From Streptomyces sp. NBC_00162 (GTDB lineage: Bacteria > Actinomycetota > Actinomycetes > Streptomycetales > Streptomycetaceae), in contig NZ_CP102509.1 of NCBI RefSeq assembly GCF_024611995.1, forward strand, positions 8,308,001 through 8,372,000: a stretch of 64,000 nt of DNA, in the 5' to 3' direction. Made by a program: the position numbers and the translations under genes. Of this stretch, positions 20,278-28,921 are shown piece after piece. The number at the start of each line of letters is the position of its first letter. The first letter of the stretch is position 1. The notes beneath the pieces were generated by a model. The model was not told the DNA's origin. It did not search any database and worked only from the letters and a program-made list of their open reading frames with translations.

Positions 20278-20342
20278 AACGGTCCGACCTGAGTGCAGTG
20301 TTCGCAACGAGGGAATGTTGTACGCACCAGATGGGAGCAGGC

Positions 20343-21797
20343 ATGTCGAACAATGTGGGCTGGGACGAGCGGGGCAACTGGGACGCCACGGGCGCGTGGG
20401 GGTCCCGGGATTCTGCGGGCCGGAATCTGGACCTCGCCCACTGGCAGGCCCGCCTCGATGCTCTGCGCGCCAAGCATCACGTCCCGGGCGCGTCTCTCGC
20501 GCTCCTCGTCGACGGGACCGTCCACGAACTGGCCAGCGGCGTGCTGCACCGCGGAACGGGCGTGGAGGCGACGACCGACTCGGTCTTCCGGATGGGCTCG
20601 ATAGCCAAGGTCTACACCGCCACCCTCATCATGCAGCTCGCCGAATCAGGTGAACTGGACCTGGATGCCCCGGTCGTGGACGTACTGCCGGAGTTCTCGG
20701 TCGCCGACCCCGAGGCGACCAGGGCGATCACCACACGCCAGTTGCTCAGCCACACCGGCGGTCTCACCTGTGACTTCACGCACGACAGCGGACGCGGTGA
20801 CGACTGCCTCGCCAAGTACGTCGAGGCCGCGAAGGGCGTGGCGCTCGACTGCCCGCCCGGCACCGTGATCTCCTACAGCAGCGTCGGCTACAACGTGCTC
20901 GGCCGGATCATCGAGGTGGTCACCGGCAAGATCTGGGACCAGGCGCTGAAGGACCTGCTCCTGACCCCGCTCGGCCTGACGCACACCATGACGCTGCCTG
21001 AGGAGGCGCTGCGGTTCCGCGCGGCGATGGGGCACTTGGGCGAGCCGGGCCAGGACCCGGACCCTGCACCGGAATGGGACCTGATGCCGCGCTCGGCGGG
21101 ACCCTACGGCAGGGTCATCGCCACTGCCGGAGACCTCGCCCGGCTCGCGCGGATGCACCTGGCCGGTGGCGTGGCCGAGGACGGCACGCGCGTGCTCTCC
21201 GAGGAGACGGTCGCGCTGATGCAGCGCCGGGTGGTGGACTGTCCCGACAAGTGGACGGTCAGCTCGGACGGCTGGGGCCTGGGCTGGACCCTGTACGACT
21301 GGAACGGCGTCCAGGGCTACGGGCACGACGGCGCCTCGATCGGGCAGTACGGCTACCTGCGCGTGGTGCCGTCGGCGGGCGTCGCGGTCGCGCTGCTCAC
21401 CAATGGCGGTGGCGCACGGGAGGTGTACGCGACTCTCTACCGCGAACTCCTCGCCGACCTCGCCGGGGTGACCATGCCGGAGCCCTTCGCCCCGCCCGCC
21501 CAGCCGCCCGTGGTCGACTTCGCACGGCTGGTCGGCACGTACCGTCGTGAGGGCGTGGTCATCACCGTGACCGAGCGGGACGGCGCGGGCCACGCGCTGT
21601 ACGAATTCGTCGACGGCATGAAGGATTTCTCCGAGCCCCTTCAGATCGATCTGCTGCCGGTGACGGAAACGGTCTTCGCCGGTACGGGAGTGGGCGCGGC
21701 ATTCAGCGAGGACTACACGCCCGTGGTCTTCTCCACGCTGCCCGACGGCACGGGCTGCGTCTACATCGGCATGCGCTGCGGCCCCAAGAGCGCGTAG
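20343..21797 (+). CDS. Serine hydrolase, class C beta-lactamase family
   Basis: 484 residues from the ATG at 20343 (GGGAG upstream). The beta-lactamase/D-Ala-D-Ala-peptidase fold is clear: nucleophile motif SIAK in VFRMGSIAKVYTATLIMQ (about residue 85), the SxxK Lys three on, the YxN-like YSSVGYN near 180, and a HDG motif (GYGHDGASIG near 340) in the HTG/KTG position. No signal peptide, so probably cytoplasmic or an esterase rather than a beta-lactamase. A C-terminal domain of about 110 residues follows, as in many actinobacterial esterase-type members. The palindrome upstream suggests repressor control. Confidence 0.9.
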   Translation: MSNNVGWDERGNWDATGAWGSRDSAGRNLDLAHWQARLDALRAKHHVPGASLALLVDGTVHELASGVLHRGTGVEATTDSVFRMGSIAKVYTATLIMQLAESGELDLDAPVVDVLPEFSVADPEATRAITTRQLLSHTGGLTCDFTHDSGRGDDCLAKYVEAAKGVALDCPPGTVISYSSVGYNVLGRIIEVVTGKIWDQALKDLLLTPLGLTHTMTLPEEALRFRAAMGHLGEPGQDPDPAPEWDLMPRSAGPYGRVIATAGDLARLARMHLAGGVAEDGTRVLSEETVALMQRRVVDCPDKWTVSSDGWGLGWTLYDWNGVQGYGHDGASIGQYGYLRVVPSAGVAVALLTNGGGAREVYATLYRELLADLAGVTMPEPFAPPAQPPVVDFARLVGTYRREGVVITVTERDGAGHALYEFVDGMKDFSEPLQIDLLPVTETVFAGTGVGAAFSEDYTPVVFSTLPDGTGCVYIGMRCGPKSA

Positions 21798-22104
21798 AAC
21801 CCGGCTGCGCCGACCGGAGCTCGGGTGGTGGTGAATGGTTCGAGGACGCCGGACTTCGCGGAGATGGGCCAGGACGACTTCCAGCCACAGTCGCCTGCGC
21901 AGGGCGGCCTGCGCCGTACGCAGGCCTGCGGCATCAGCACCTGCCGGCGCTGGCCGAGCATGGCGCGGCGTACCGAACCGGGGCTCGAGATCGCCGGCCT
22001 CCTGCCGGTGCCCCTCCTGTGAATGAACCGCCCCTACCCGGGCAGGCGCAGTACGGGGCGGGTGGATCCTGGTGCCCCGGTCATGAAGTGGAGGCGAGTT
22101 GCGC
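21798..22104. other. Gap with no supported gene
   Basis: About 300 bases between the serine hydrolase and a small gene. Short open frames exist on both strands but none shows recognisable domains or ribosome binding sites. Confidence 0.4.
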
Positions 22105-22341
22105 ATGACAGAGAGCGCGAGCCCCTACATGCCCACGGCGCGGGTCACGGTACTCGGCGTGCAGCCCGGTGACCCGCCGTTCCGGATCGTGGAGATCGAC
22201 GGCGAGGTGGTCAGCACCGCCCGGTCCATGACGGACGTGCTCCTGATCGCCGCGCGCGGCGGCATCACGATCCACGACCTGGACGACCAGGACGAGGTCA
22301 GGTGGGTCGGCGGCGGGAAGTTCCGCTGGAGGACACGCTGA
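22105..22341 (+). CDS. Small hypothetical protein
   Basis: 78 residues from the ATG at 22105, with GGAGGCGAG about eight bases upstream. The protein is acidic and beta-rich (ARVTVLGVQPGDPPFRIVEIDGEVV), with no Cys, signal peptide or membrane segment. A small conserved-looking fold is plausible but I do not recognise it. Surrounded by remnants, so it may be a survivor of a larger deleted segment. Confidence 0.6.
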   Translation: MTESASPYMPTARVTVLGVQPGDPPFRIVEIDGEVVSTARSMTDVLLIAARGGITIHDLDDQDEVRWVGGGKFRWRTR

Positions 22342-22461
22342 AGCGGTGTTCACGCTGTGTGTGCTCACGGGCCGACTACGTGCTCATGAGGCCGTACTGG
22401 CCGCGCAGGACCCCGTGGACCGCCAGGACCGGTTCCGTAGCGCCGCCGGGGCGCGGCCGGG

Positions 22462-22830
22462 TCACGGTGAGTCCGGCGGCCCGTCCACGGTCAGGGACTC
22501 AGCGACTGATCTGTAGGTCCGCAAATGGCTGCCGGAGGTGGGCGGGCTGGGGGTACAGGTGTTGAGCTGGTGGGTGAGGGCGTCGCCGAGAGCGGAGTCC
22601 AGAGGGCCGGTCTGGTCAATGCCGAGCTGGATGGCCAGGTCCGTGGCGTGGAGGCGAGCGGCGGCTTCCAAGAGTCGGGCGTAGGCGCCGGTGGCGCTGC
22701 GGAGGCGGTATCTGGCAGTCAGGGCGAGCACAGCGACGAGCGGGGCAGCAGGCCACCACCATGCACTCAGCGGGGCGTAGAGCAGGGCCCAGCCGCCGAC
22801 CCTCGACGAGGCGGTCCGGGGCCCGGTCAT
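22462..22830 (-). pseudogene. Membrane-associated hypothetical protein, N-terminus replaced at a junction
   Basis: The reading frame is coherent from about 22795 to the stop at 22462: a hydrophobic stretch (ALLYAPLSAWWWPAAPLVAVLAL) then a helical domain (GAYARLLEAAARLHATDLAIQLGI). The apparent start at 22830 lies inside a LysR remnant on the other strand, so the native N-terminus has been lost. Function unknown. It is probably a fragment. Confidence 0.45.
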
Positions 22831-23134
22831 CAGCTACGGCCCCGACAGCGGCGTGCACGCGTACATCCGCGAGGCCTTCGCCGCGAAGGCACTGAGGCTG
22901 GACATCGCCTACGCGACGAACGACGTCGCCCTCCAACTCGCGCTGGTCGCCGAGGGTATCGGCATCGCTCTCACCTCCCACGCAAGTCCGGTCCTCGCCG
23001 CAGACCCGCGGTTCGTCGTCGTGCCGCTGGAGCCCGCCATCCGATTGCGGAAGGTGTTCGTATGGCGCGCAGGTACCCGGCCGAGTGCGCCCCTGCGGGC
23101 GTTCCTTGACCTGTGGACGGAGCTGTTCGAGTAG
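22801..23134 (+). pseudogene. LysR effector-domain remnant
   Basis: The frame reads VISYGPDSGVHAYIREAF, then TNDVALQLALVAEGIGIALTSHAS, then PLRAFLDLWTELFE and a stop: the last 110 residues of a LysR-type effector domain. The DNA-binding half is absent; upstream sequence belongs to an unrelated minus-strand frame. A deletion or rearrangement joined the two near 22800. Confidence 0.7.
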
Positions 23135-23239
23135 CGCGAGCCGTCCGCAAAGAACAGGTCCAGCGCCCCCGGGACACTGCCGCAGCTGCTGGACGCAGCG
23201 CGGGTGAGCGCTGCGTCCTCTACACGTCCGCCGTGCACA

Positions 23240-23974
23240 TCACCAGGGCACTTCGCCGGCGTCCTCGAAGAACGTGCCGGTCGGACCGTCGTCGTGCAGC
23301 GTGGCGAGTTTGATGGCGATGGCCGCGCCCTGTTCGGGGGTGCGCACGCCGCGGAAGCCGTTGAGGTCAGTCGCGACGTAGCCGGGGCAGCCGGCGTTGA
23401 TCAGGATGTTCGTGCCGCTCAGCTCGCGGGCGTACTGGAGGGTGACGGCGTTCAGGAAGGTCTTCGATGGCGAGTACGCGACGGCCACCGGCCCCGTCGT
23501 CTGCTGCTCAGCAGCGGTTCCCGACTGCCGGGTGAGGGAGCCGACACTGCTGGACATGTTCACGATCCGAGGTGAGGCGGAGCGTCGCAGCAGCGGCAGC
23601 ATGGCGTTGGTGACGCGGATGACGCCGATCACGTTGGTCTCCACGACCGTACGGATGGTGGCGGGATCGACCCGGGTGGGTTCCTGCGGCATGCCGCCGG
23701 TGATGGCGGCGTTGTTGACCAGCACGTCGAGGCGTCCGGCTTGTTTCTCGATCAGTCGTGCGGCGGCGGTCACGCTCGCGTCGTCGGTCACGTCCAGTGG
23801 TACGCCGAACGCGTCGACGCCGGCCGCGCGCAGTCTCGCCACGGCGGTAGTACGGCGCTGATCGTCGCGGGCGCCGACGCCGACGCTCCAGCCGAGGGCG
23901 CCCAGGCCTGCGGCGATCTCGTAGCCGATTCCCTTGTTCGCGCCGGTGACCAGCGCAATCGTTCGTTCGTTCAT
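23240..23974 (-). CDS. SDR-family NAD(P)-dependent oxidoreductase
   Basis: 244 residues, classical short-chain dehydrogenase. Cofactor motif TGANKGIG at residues 10-17, NNAA near 88, catalytic Ser in NMSSSVGS near 145, and Tyr-x-x-x-Lys as YSPSK near 169. An Arg after the first beta strand (GARDDQR) suggests NADP preference. Substrate unknown; likely a carbonyl or quinone reductase. Divergent from a LysR gene, whose operator-like repeat lies in the 94-base gap. Confidence 0.93.
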   Translation of the reverse strand: MNERTIALVTGANKGIGYEIAAGLGALGWSVGVGARDDQRRTTAVARLRAAGVDAFGVPLDVTDDASVTAAARLIEKQAGRLDVLVNNAAITGGMPQEPTRVDPATIRTVVETNVIGVIRVTNAMLPLLRRSASPRIVNMSSSVGSLTRQSGTAAEQQTTGPVAVAYSPSKTFLNAVTLQYARELSGTNILINAGCPGYVATDLNGFRGVRTPEQGAAIAIKLATLHDDGPTGTFFEDAGEVPW

Positions 23975-24031
23975 GGGGCCATGCTGTCCTCGTGCCCCGG
24001 TGGGGGTCCAAGACCGATAAGGTGGTCATCG

Positions 24032-24046
24032 ATACCGGCAGGGTAT
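24032..24046. promoter_or_regulatory. LysR box between SDR and lysR
   Basis: ATACC, five bases, GGTAT: a perfect inverted repeat containing the T-N11-A pattern of LysR sites, 22 bases before the lysR ATG and 57 before the SDR start. Confidence 0.55.
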
Positions 24047-24068
24047 GGAACCGGATGGGCGTAGCCGT

Positions 24069-24929
24069 ATGGAGACCCGGGAACTGCGATATTTCGTCGC
24101 TGTCGCCGAAGAGCTGCACTTCGGGCGCGCCGCGCAGCGGCTCGGGATCTCGCAGCCGCCTCTGTCACGGGCGATCCAGCAGCTCGAACGCCGGCTGGGG
24201 GCAGCACTGTTGGATCGGACCAGCCGCACTGTCACGCTGACTGAGGCCGGTTCGGTGCTATTGGCCGAGGGCCGGGCGGCGCTCGAGGCGGTCGACGCGG
24301 CCGAGCGCCGGACCCGCCGTGCCGCCCTTTCCGTGCCCGGCCGTCCTGGCCTGGTCCTGGTCGCGAAGGCCAGCGCGTCCCGCGAACTGCTGGCGAAACT
24401 GCTCGATGCGTACGCCGCCGAGCCCGGCGCGGTTGCTGTCGACGTCATCCTGTGTGGTCCGGCCCAGCAGGAGCAATTTCTGCGGGAGGGCCGGGCCGAC
24501 GTGGCGCTGCTGCACCGTCCGTTCGACTCGACGGCCGGGTTCGACACGGAAGAACTCGGCACGGAGAATCAGGTCGTGGTCCTGCCTGCCGGGCATCCGC
24601 TCACGGCTCGGCCCCATGTGCGCATGGCCGACATCAGCGGGCTGCCCGGCCTGCCGCTGCCACGCTGGCCCAACCCCGACGGCACCTACCTGCCCGGTCC
24701 CGGGCCGCAGGTGCGCGACCACGCGCAGTTGCTGCAGCTCGTCGCGCTCGGCCGTGCTTGCGCGGTCTCTCCGGAGTCGTGCCGAGCCCAATTGCACGAT
24801 GACCTCGCCGCCGTGCCCGTGCTGGATGCGCCGCCAGTCACCACCGTGATCGCATGGCCGCCGCACAGCCGGTCCAGAGCCGTTGCCGACCTGGTCCGAA
24901 CCGCGACACATCTCCAGCCGTTGTGTTGA
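24069..24929 (+). CDS. LysR-family transcriptional regulator
   Basis: 286 residues from the ATG at 24069 (METRELRYFVAVAEELHFGRAAQRLGISQPPLSRAIQQLE), a standard LysR helix-turn-helix, then an effector domain with VDVILCGPAQQEQFLREGRADVALL. No strong Shine-Dalgarno; a start 24 bases upstream exists but would precede the conserved beginning. It is divergent from the SDR gene and has an inverted repeat in the gap, so it probably regulates that oxidoreductase and itself. Confidence 0.92.
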   Translation: METRELRYFVAVAEELHFGRAAQRLGISQPPLSRAIQQLERRLGAALLDRTSRTVTLTEAGSVLLAEGRAALEAVDAAERRTRRAALSVPGRPGLVLVAKASASRELLAKLLDAYAAEPGAVAVDVILCGPAQQEQFLREGRADVALLHRPFDSTAGFDTEELGTENQVVVLPAGHPLTARPHVRMADISGLPGLPLPRWPNPDGTYLPGPGPQVRDHAQLLQLVALGRACAVSPESCRAQLHDDLAAVPVLDAPPVTTVIAWPPHSRSRAVADLVRTATHLQPLC

Positions 24930-25283
24930 CCACGAACCTTGCTGGATCAGGCAGACAGGATGCGTCGTAGGGGACGCGGGTCGTGCCGGAGAACCCAGCG
25001 TCGCCGGCGACTTGGACCGGACTTGCCGCAGCCAGAGCCAGGCGGACGGCCCCTGGGCCGTGACCGCCCGGTCCGCTTTACCGCTTGATGCGGTGATGAC
25101 GACACGAGGCCTGATCTAGGCCACGACCGGTTCCACTCTCCCGGGATCACGTAGGTCGAGGGCCGGCCACGCGCCGGCGCGAGCGATCCCGGCGTCGGTG
25201 TCCTCCCGAGCATCCGCGTGCGTGAGGAACTGTTTTTCAGTGCAGGGGAGTTGTCGGCCCGCTGTTCCCGTGAAACCCTTTCA
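24930..25283. other. Gap with no supported gene
   Basis: About 350 bases between lysR and the secreted protein gene; only short low-complexity frames are present. It ends in the promoter region of the secreted protein. Confidence 0.4.
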
Positions 25284-25305
25284 ATGTTTGCAGAAAAGTC
25301 TTGCA
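25284..25305 (+). promoter_or_regulatory. TTGCA direct repeats, MalR/Reg1-like site
   Basis: TTTGCA at 25287-25292 and TCTTGCA at 25299-25305 with an A-rich spacer, an AT-rich island about 85 bases before a secreted-protein gene. It resembles repeats ahead of Streptomyces amylase and chitinase genes bound by LacI-family regulators; this identity is inference. Confidence 0.35.
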
Positions 25306-25387
25306 TGACGTCACGGTACGGCTTCCATCCGGCCCGGCTCGAGTCGCTCCACGGTCGGGTTGCTCCCCTGAAGAGAAGGAAGAGTTC

Positions 25388-25750
25388 ATGTCGTTCCTGC
25401 GGAAGACCAAGCAGCGCCTGGCCGTAGTGGGCGCCTTAGGCGCCCTGGCTGCATCGACGGGCGTCGTGGCGACTGCCACTCCGGCCGCCGCGTTCGCCGG
25501 TGTCTTCATCTACGCCAACCCCAATTACTCCATCCCGGTCTACCCCAGCGGCGCTCCCGTCCAGGTCGCCGAGCTCACGGGGTCGGGGAAGGACACCACC
25601 TCCTCCATAGGCAACAGCACGAACCTCTCCATGTGCTTCTACGAGCACAAGAACTACGGCGGTCTCGAGTTCAGGATCGGCCCCGGCGAGTGGTGGGCCA
25701 CGATCCCCTCCTGGATCGACAACAAGATCTCGTCCTACCGGCCCTGCTGA
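25388..25750 (+). CDS. Small secreted beta/gamma-crystallin-like protein (peptidase inhibitor I36 type)
   Basis: 120 residues from the ATG at 25388 (AAGGAAG upstream). Residues 1-36 are a Sec signal peptide ending ATPAAAFA. The mature part has the crystallin Greek-key pattern typical of Streptomyces metalloprotease-inhibitor (SMI, family I36) proteins: CFYEHKNYGGLEFRIGPGEW and a C-terminal NKISSYRPC. Two Cys (near 93 and 120) may form a disulfide. Likely an extracellular inhibitor or structural protein. Preceded by TTGCA repeats. Confidence 0.85.
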   Translation: MSFLRKTKQRLAVVGALGALAASTGVVATATPAAAFAGVFIYANPNYSIPVYPSGAPVQVAELTGSGKDTTSSIGNSTNLSMCFYEHKNYGGLEFRIGPGEWWATIPSWIDNKISSYRPC

Positions 25751-26095
25751 CCGAGGGGCACCTGCTCAGGGCTTTGGCGCCGGTCGAGCCGATCGGGTGA
25801 ACCAGGAACTGCGCGCCTGCGGCAGCCCCGGCTGTACGGCTCCCCGCGGCGAGACTGTGGCCCAGTCTCCGGGAACCGTCTCCACCCACCTCTACCCTCT
25901 GCCAGCTCTTCTTTGGAGCCGGAGTGACCTCCCGGGCCGGAACGGTGCGACGCGCTGATGCGCCTGGAGCGGCAGTGCCACCCGGGCGTCCGGCACCCGG
26001 AATTACGACAGACAACCGGAGCGGCGAAATCGGCCGCTTTCGTATCTTCGCCGCACGGCCCGAGCGGACCGGTCCCGCAGAGCACTGGAGGAAAG
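25751..26095. other. Gap with no supported gene
   Basis: About 345 bases. Near 26020-26060 the sequence can fold into GCGGCGAAA/TTTCG-type hairpins; otherwise nothing is recognisable. The ribosome binding site GGAGGAAAG of the next gene is at its end. Confidence 0.4.
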
Positions 26096-26640
26096 ATGAC
26101 CGACGACGCACCGCGCGGGAATGTCGTGCTCGTCCACGGTGGGTTCGTGGACGGCTCGGGTTGGCAGGGCGTGTACGACGCCCTGAGGGCCGACGGCTAC
26201 CACGTGTCCGTCGTGCAGAACCCACCCTCTCCCTCGAAGGCGACGTGGCCGCCACCCAGCAGGTGATCGACCGCCTTCCGGGACCGGTGACCCTGGTCGG
26301 CCACTCGTACGGCGGCGTCGTGATCACCGAGGCCGGCAACTACCCGAAGGTGAACGCGCTCGTCTACGTTGCCGCGTTCGCCCCCGACAAGGGCGAGTCG
26401 GTCAGCACCCTGATCGCCGACCCGCCCCCAGCCGCCCCCGTCCCGCCGATCCTGCCCCCCGACGAGGGCTTCCTCTTCCTCGACCGCGATAAGTTCGCCG
26501 ACTCCTTCGCCGGCGACCTGCCCCGCGCTCAGGCCGAGTTCATGTCCGACTCTCAGGTCCCGTGGGGCGTGGAAGCGCTGGGCGGCGCGGTGTCCCGGCC
26601 CGCCTGGCGGTCCAAGCGGGCCTGGTACCTGATCGCCACT
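26096..26640 (+). pseudogene. Alpha/beta hydrolase, one shift and C-terminal truncation
   Basis: Starts MTDDAPRGNVVLVHGGFVDGSG at 26096 with GGAGGAAAG upstream. The frame breaks in the CCC at 26221-26223; one extra C gives VVQNPTLSLEGDVAATQQ and the frame continues with nucleophile motif GHSYGG and YVAAFAPDKGES. It is a salicylate-esterase/RsbQ-like hydrolase of about 230 residues in intact relatives. After RAWYLIAT (about 26640) similarity to the family ends, so the acid and His of the triad are lost. Truncated by rearrangement. Confidence 0.7.
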
Positions 26641-26866
26641 CCTCCAAGCGGTTTCGCAACGACTTCGACAGCCACGCAACAGCGTCATGGGGATTCCGTC
26701 TGCTCGTGGGTGGACAGCAGGTCCCTGGCCCAGCGCTGCATCAGCACTGGCAGATACGCGCGAACATCCGCGCACCGGAGCTCCTCGCCGAGCGGTGCCG
26801 CTCTCCGGTCTGTGCTCCGCTACACCGTTGAGCTGTGAGCGGGCCATTCTGGCAGCGGCTTCTGCC

Positions 26867-27241
26867 CTAGAACGGCTGACGGATCTCCGTGACGATCGTG
26901 TAGAGCTCGATGATGACGCCGTCCCTGGTGCGGGCGATGTCCATGCCGCTGATCATCGGTGGTTGACCGTCGGCCGGGCCGTACTGGAAACCGAGGTGGC
27001 CGATGTCGTCGAGCCCCGAAGCGGCGCCTGCGGGTCGGAAGACCCAGTCCGGGTTCTCGGCAAGCAACTCTGTGGCGCGGCGCGCGAAGTCCGTGAGCCC
27101 ACGGTTGATGTGGTCCGGTTCGTGCCACACCACGTCCTCGGCGTAGTTCTCGGCGATGACCGCGGCCCGGCGGTCCGGGTCGGGTTCGTTGAAGACCTCG
27201 AGAAGGTTGACTCGCATCAGATCGGCGGGGGATCTGGTCAT
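26867..27241 (-). CDS. SnoaL/NTF2-like protein
   Basis: 124 residues beginning MTRSPADLMRVNLLEVFNEPDPDRRAAVIAENYAEDVVWHEPDH, the NTF2-fold signature (helix, then Tyr-Ala-Glu-Asp-Val-Val). The rest (FRPAGAASGLDDIGHLGFQYG) completes the cone-shaped pocket. Probable ketosteroid-isomerase-like binder or enzyme of unknown substrate. It lies 71 bases downstream of the FMN reductase gene in the same direction, so the two are likely one transcript concerned with a small aromatic or quinone compound (inference). Confidence 0.88.
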   Translation of the reverse strand: MTRSPADLMRVNLLEVFNEPDPDRRAAVIAENYAEDVVWHEPDHINRGLTDFARRATELLAENPDWVFRPAGAASGLDDIGHLGFQYGPADGQPPMISGMDIARTRDGVIIELYTIVTEIRQPF

Positions 27242-27312
27242 GGTGAGTCCGTTCGTGTGGGCTGGTCGGTTGGTGTGGCGGAGGGCCACTGCGGTCGACG
27301 CGGCCGAGCCGG

Positions 27313-27888
27313 TCAGGTCGCGACGGCGGGGGCGGTCCGTAGCGGGGCGAGAGCCGCGGTCCAGGCGATGACCTGGTCGAGCATGGTGTCCAGCGCATGA
27401 AGGTTGTGGTCGCCGGGTTTGAAGACGCTGAAGTTCTCGAAGTCGGTGTGCAGAGAGAGCACGACTTGCTGGCGTACGTCGGCCATCTGGAGTTCGGCGG
27501 CGACCAGGCGCAGTTGTTCGGCGGATCGTGCGCCGCCCGCAGCCCCGTAGGAGACCAGGCCGAGGGCTTTGTTGTTCCACTCGGCGTACAGGTAGTCCAG
27601 GGCGTTCTTGAGCACACCGGGGATGTCGTGGTTGTACTCGGGGGTGACGATGACGAATCCGTCGTACGCGGCGATGGTCTCGGCCCAGCGCCGGGTGTGC
27701 TCGTTCTGGTACTGGCCGAGGGAGGGCGGCATCGGCTCGTCGAGGTGGGGGAGGGGGTGCTCGCGCAGATCGAGCAGATCGAAGCCGGCGTCGGTCCGGC
27801 GCGAAGCGTGGTCGAGGACCCAGCGTGCCACTTGGTCTCCGACGCGGTTGGGTCGGGTGCTGCCGACGATGATGCCGATGGTGGGCAT
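27313..27888 (-). CDS. NADPH-dependent FMN reductase family
   Basis: 191 residues from the ATG at 27888 (AGAGGCAGG upstream). Flavodoxin-like start MPTIGIIVGSTRPNRVGDQVARWV (phosphate loop), then LDLREHPLPHLDEP and the FMN-contact element TPEYNHDIPGVLKNALDYL, and LVSYGAAGGARS. These match NADPH:FMN or azo/chromate/quinone reductases. Usual length. Upstream is a long gap and a truncated FAD-binding gene on the opposite strand; downstream is the NTF2-like gene. Confidence 0.93.
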   Translation of the reverse strand: MPTIGIIVGSTRPNRVGDQVARWVLDHASRRTDAGFDLLDLREHPLPHLDEPMPPSLGQYQNEHTRRWAETIAAYDGFVIVTPEYNHDIPGVLKNALDYLYAEWNNKALGLVSYGAAGGARSAEQLRLVAAELQMADVRQQVVLSLHTDFENFSVFKPGDHNLHALDTMLDQVIAWTAALAPLRTAPAVAT

Positions 27889-28331
27889 GGTGGGCCTGCC
27901 TCTTCGTGGTGCCGTGCGTCTGCGGGACACGCGCTGCCCGGATCGTTGGTGACGGGCAGGCGCGGTGACCAGTGCAGCAGCACGTTGCGGGGGCGCGCGG
28001 AGCGGTTCGGTCAGCTCGGGACGGCGGCTGACGCCGTGACGGCGGAGGTGGCCGGGTGGTCGCGGTGCTCTTCGGTGCTTCGCGGTCATGCGGGAGTCCG
28101 GCACCTTTCCCGGATCCGCCCCGCCAGCAGCCTGGTCGGTCCGGCGACAGCGACCCTTCGGCGGGGAGGCCGGCGCGTGTTTCGGCCAGCAGAGCGGCGA
28201 GCCGTGCTCGCCTCTCCCGGCACCGAGGACCCGCTCCAGTACCTGGTCACCCGCGCCCACGGCGTGCGGACCAGCCCGCCGCGGTGACCACCCGCCCGCG
28301 GACCGGCAACGAACCTCCCCGCGAGGCAGCC
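27889..28331. other. Divergent gap without a gene
   Basis: About 440 bases between the FMN reductase and the FAD-binding remnant. No coherent product on either strand; probable promoters for both directions. Confidence 0.4.
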
Positions 28332-28618
28332 ATGAACACCACCCACACAGCACCCCCAGGCCGCCCCTGCCCGCGGCCCTCGAATCGATCGCGGTACTGC
28401 GGGGCGACCCGGCTTACGACGACCTGCGGCACACTTACACCCGCCGCGGCTCACCCGCCGCCGTACTGCGCGTGCGCGGCCCTGGGGACATCGCCACCGC
28501 CCTCGCCCACAGCCGGACGGCGGGCCTTTCGTTCGCCGTGCGCAGCGGGGGCCATGGGATCAGCGCGCGGTCCACCGACGACCGCGGCCTGGTCGTCTAC
28601 CTGTCCCGGCTGGACGAG
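28332..28618 (+). pseudogene. FAD-binding oxidoreductase N-terminus, cut by an IS scar
   Basis: From the ATG at 28332 the frame shifts at the five-C run 28353-28357; one extra C gives MNTTHTAPPRPPLPAALESIAVLRGDP. It then reads VRGPGDIATALAHSRTAGLSFAVRSGGHGISARSTDDRGLVV, the start of the PCMH-type FAD-binding fold (berberine-bridge-like, with the conserved GGH for flavin linkage). It stops at about 28616 where transposase sequence begins. Intact relatives have about 450 residues. Confidence 0.7.
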
Positions 28619-28860
28619 GGTGGTGGAGTCGATGCTGACCAGGGACAGCTCCACCTCGCCCGGTTTCGCCGCCTCCGCGATCAGGTCCTCCAGCAGGGCT
28701 TCGAACACTCCTGCGGCACGCCACTGGCGGGAGCGGTTGGAGACGGTTGACCAGGCGCCGAACTCGCTCGGCATCTACGGGCCGTACTCGCCGATCGGCA
28801 GGTGCGGCTCTATGAACTCCCAGTCTTCGTCCGTCAGTTGCGCGCGTGTCACGCACGACG
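28619..28860 (-). mobile_element. IS5-family transposase remnant (DUF4096 type)
   Basis: The minus strand from the GTG at 28853 reads VTRAQLTDEDWEFIEPHLP and IGEYGP, then a stop and immediately MPSEFGAWSTVSNRSRQWRAAGVFEALL and VSIDSTT, where it ends. About 25 residues normally between the two blocks are missing and everything after the first catalytic Asp is gone. It truncates the FAD-binding gene. Confidence 0.75.
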
Positions 28861-28921
28861 GTCTACCGGGATAGGGCCTGGAACGGGGCGAAACCACGGA
28901 CTGATCACGGCCCGATCCGCG

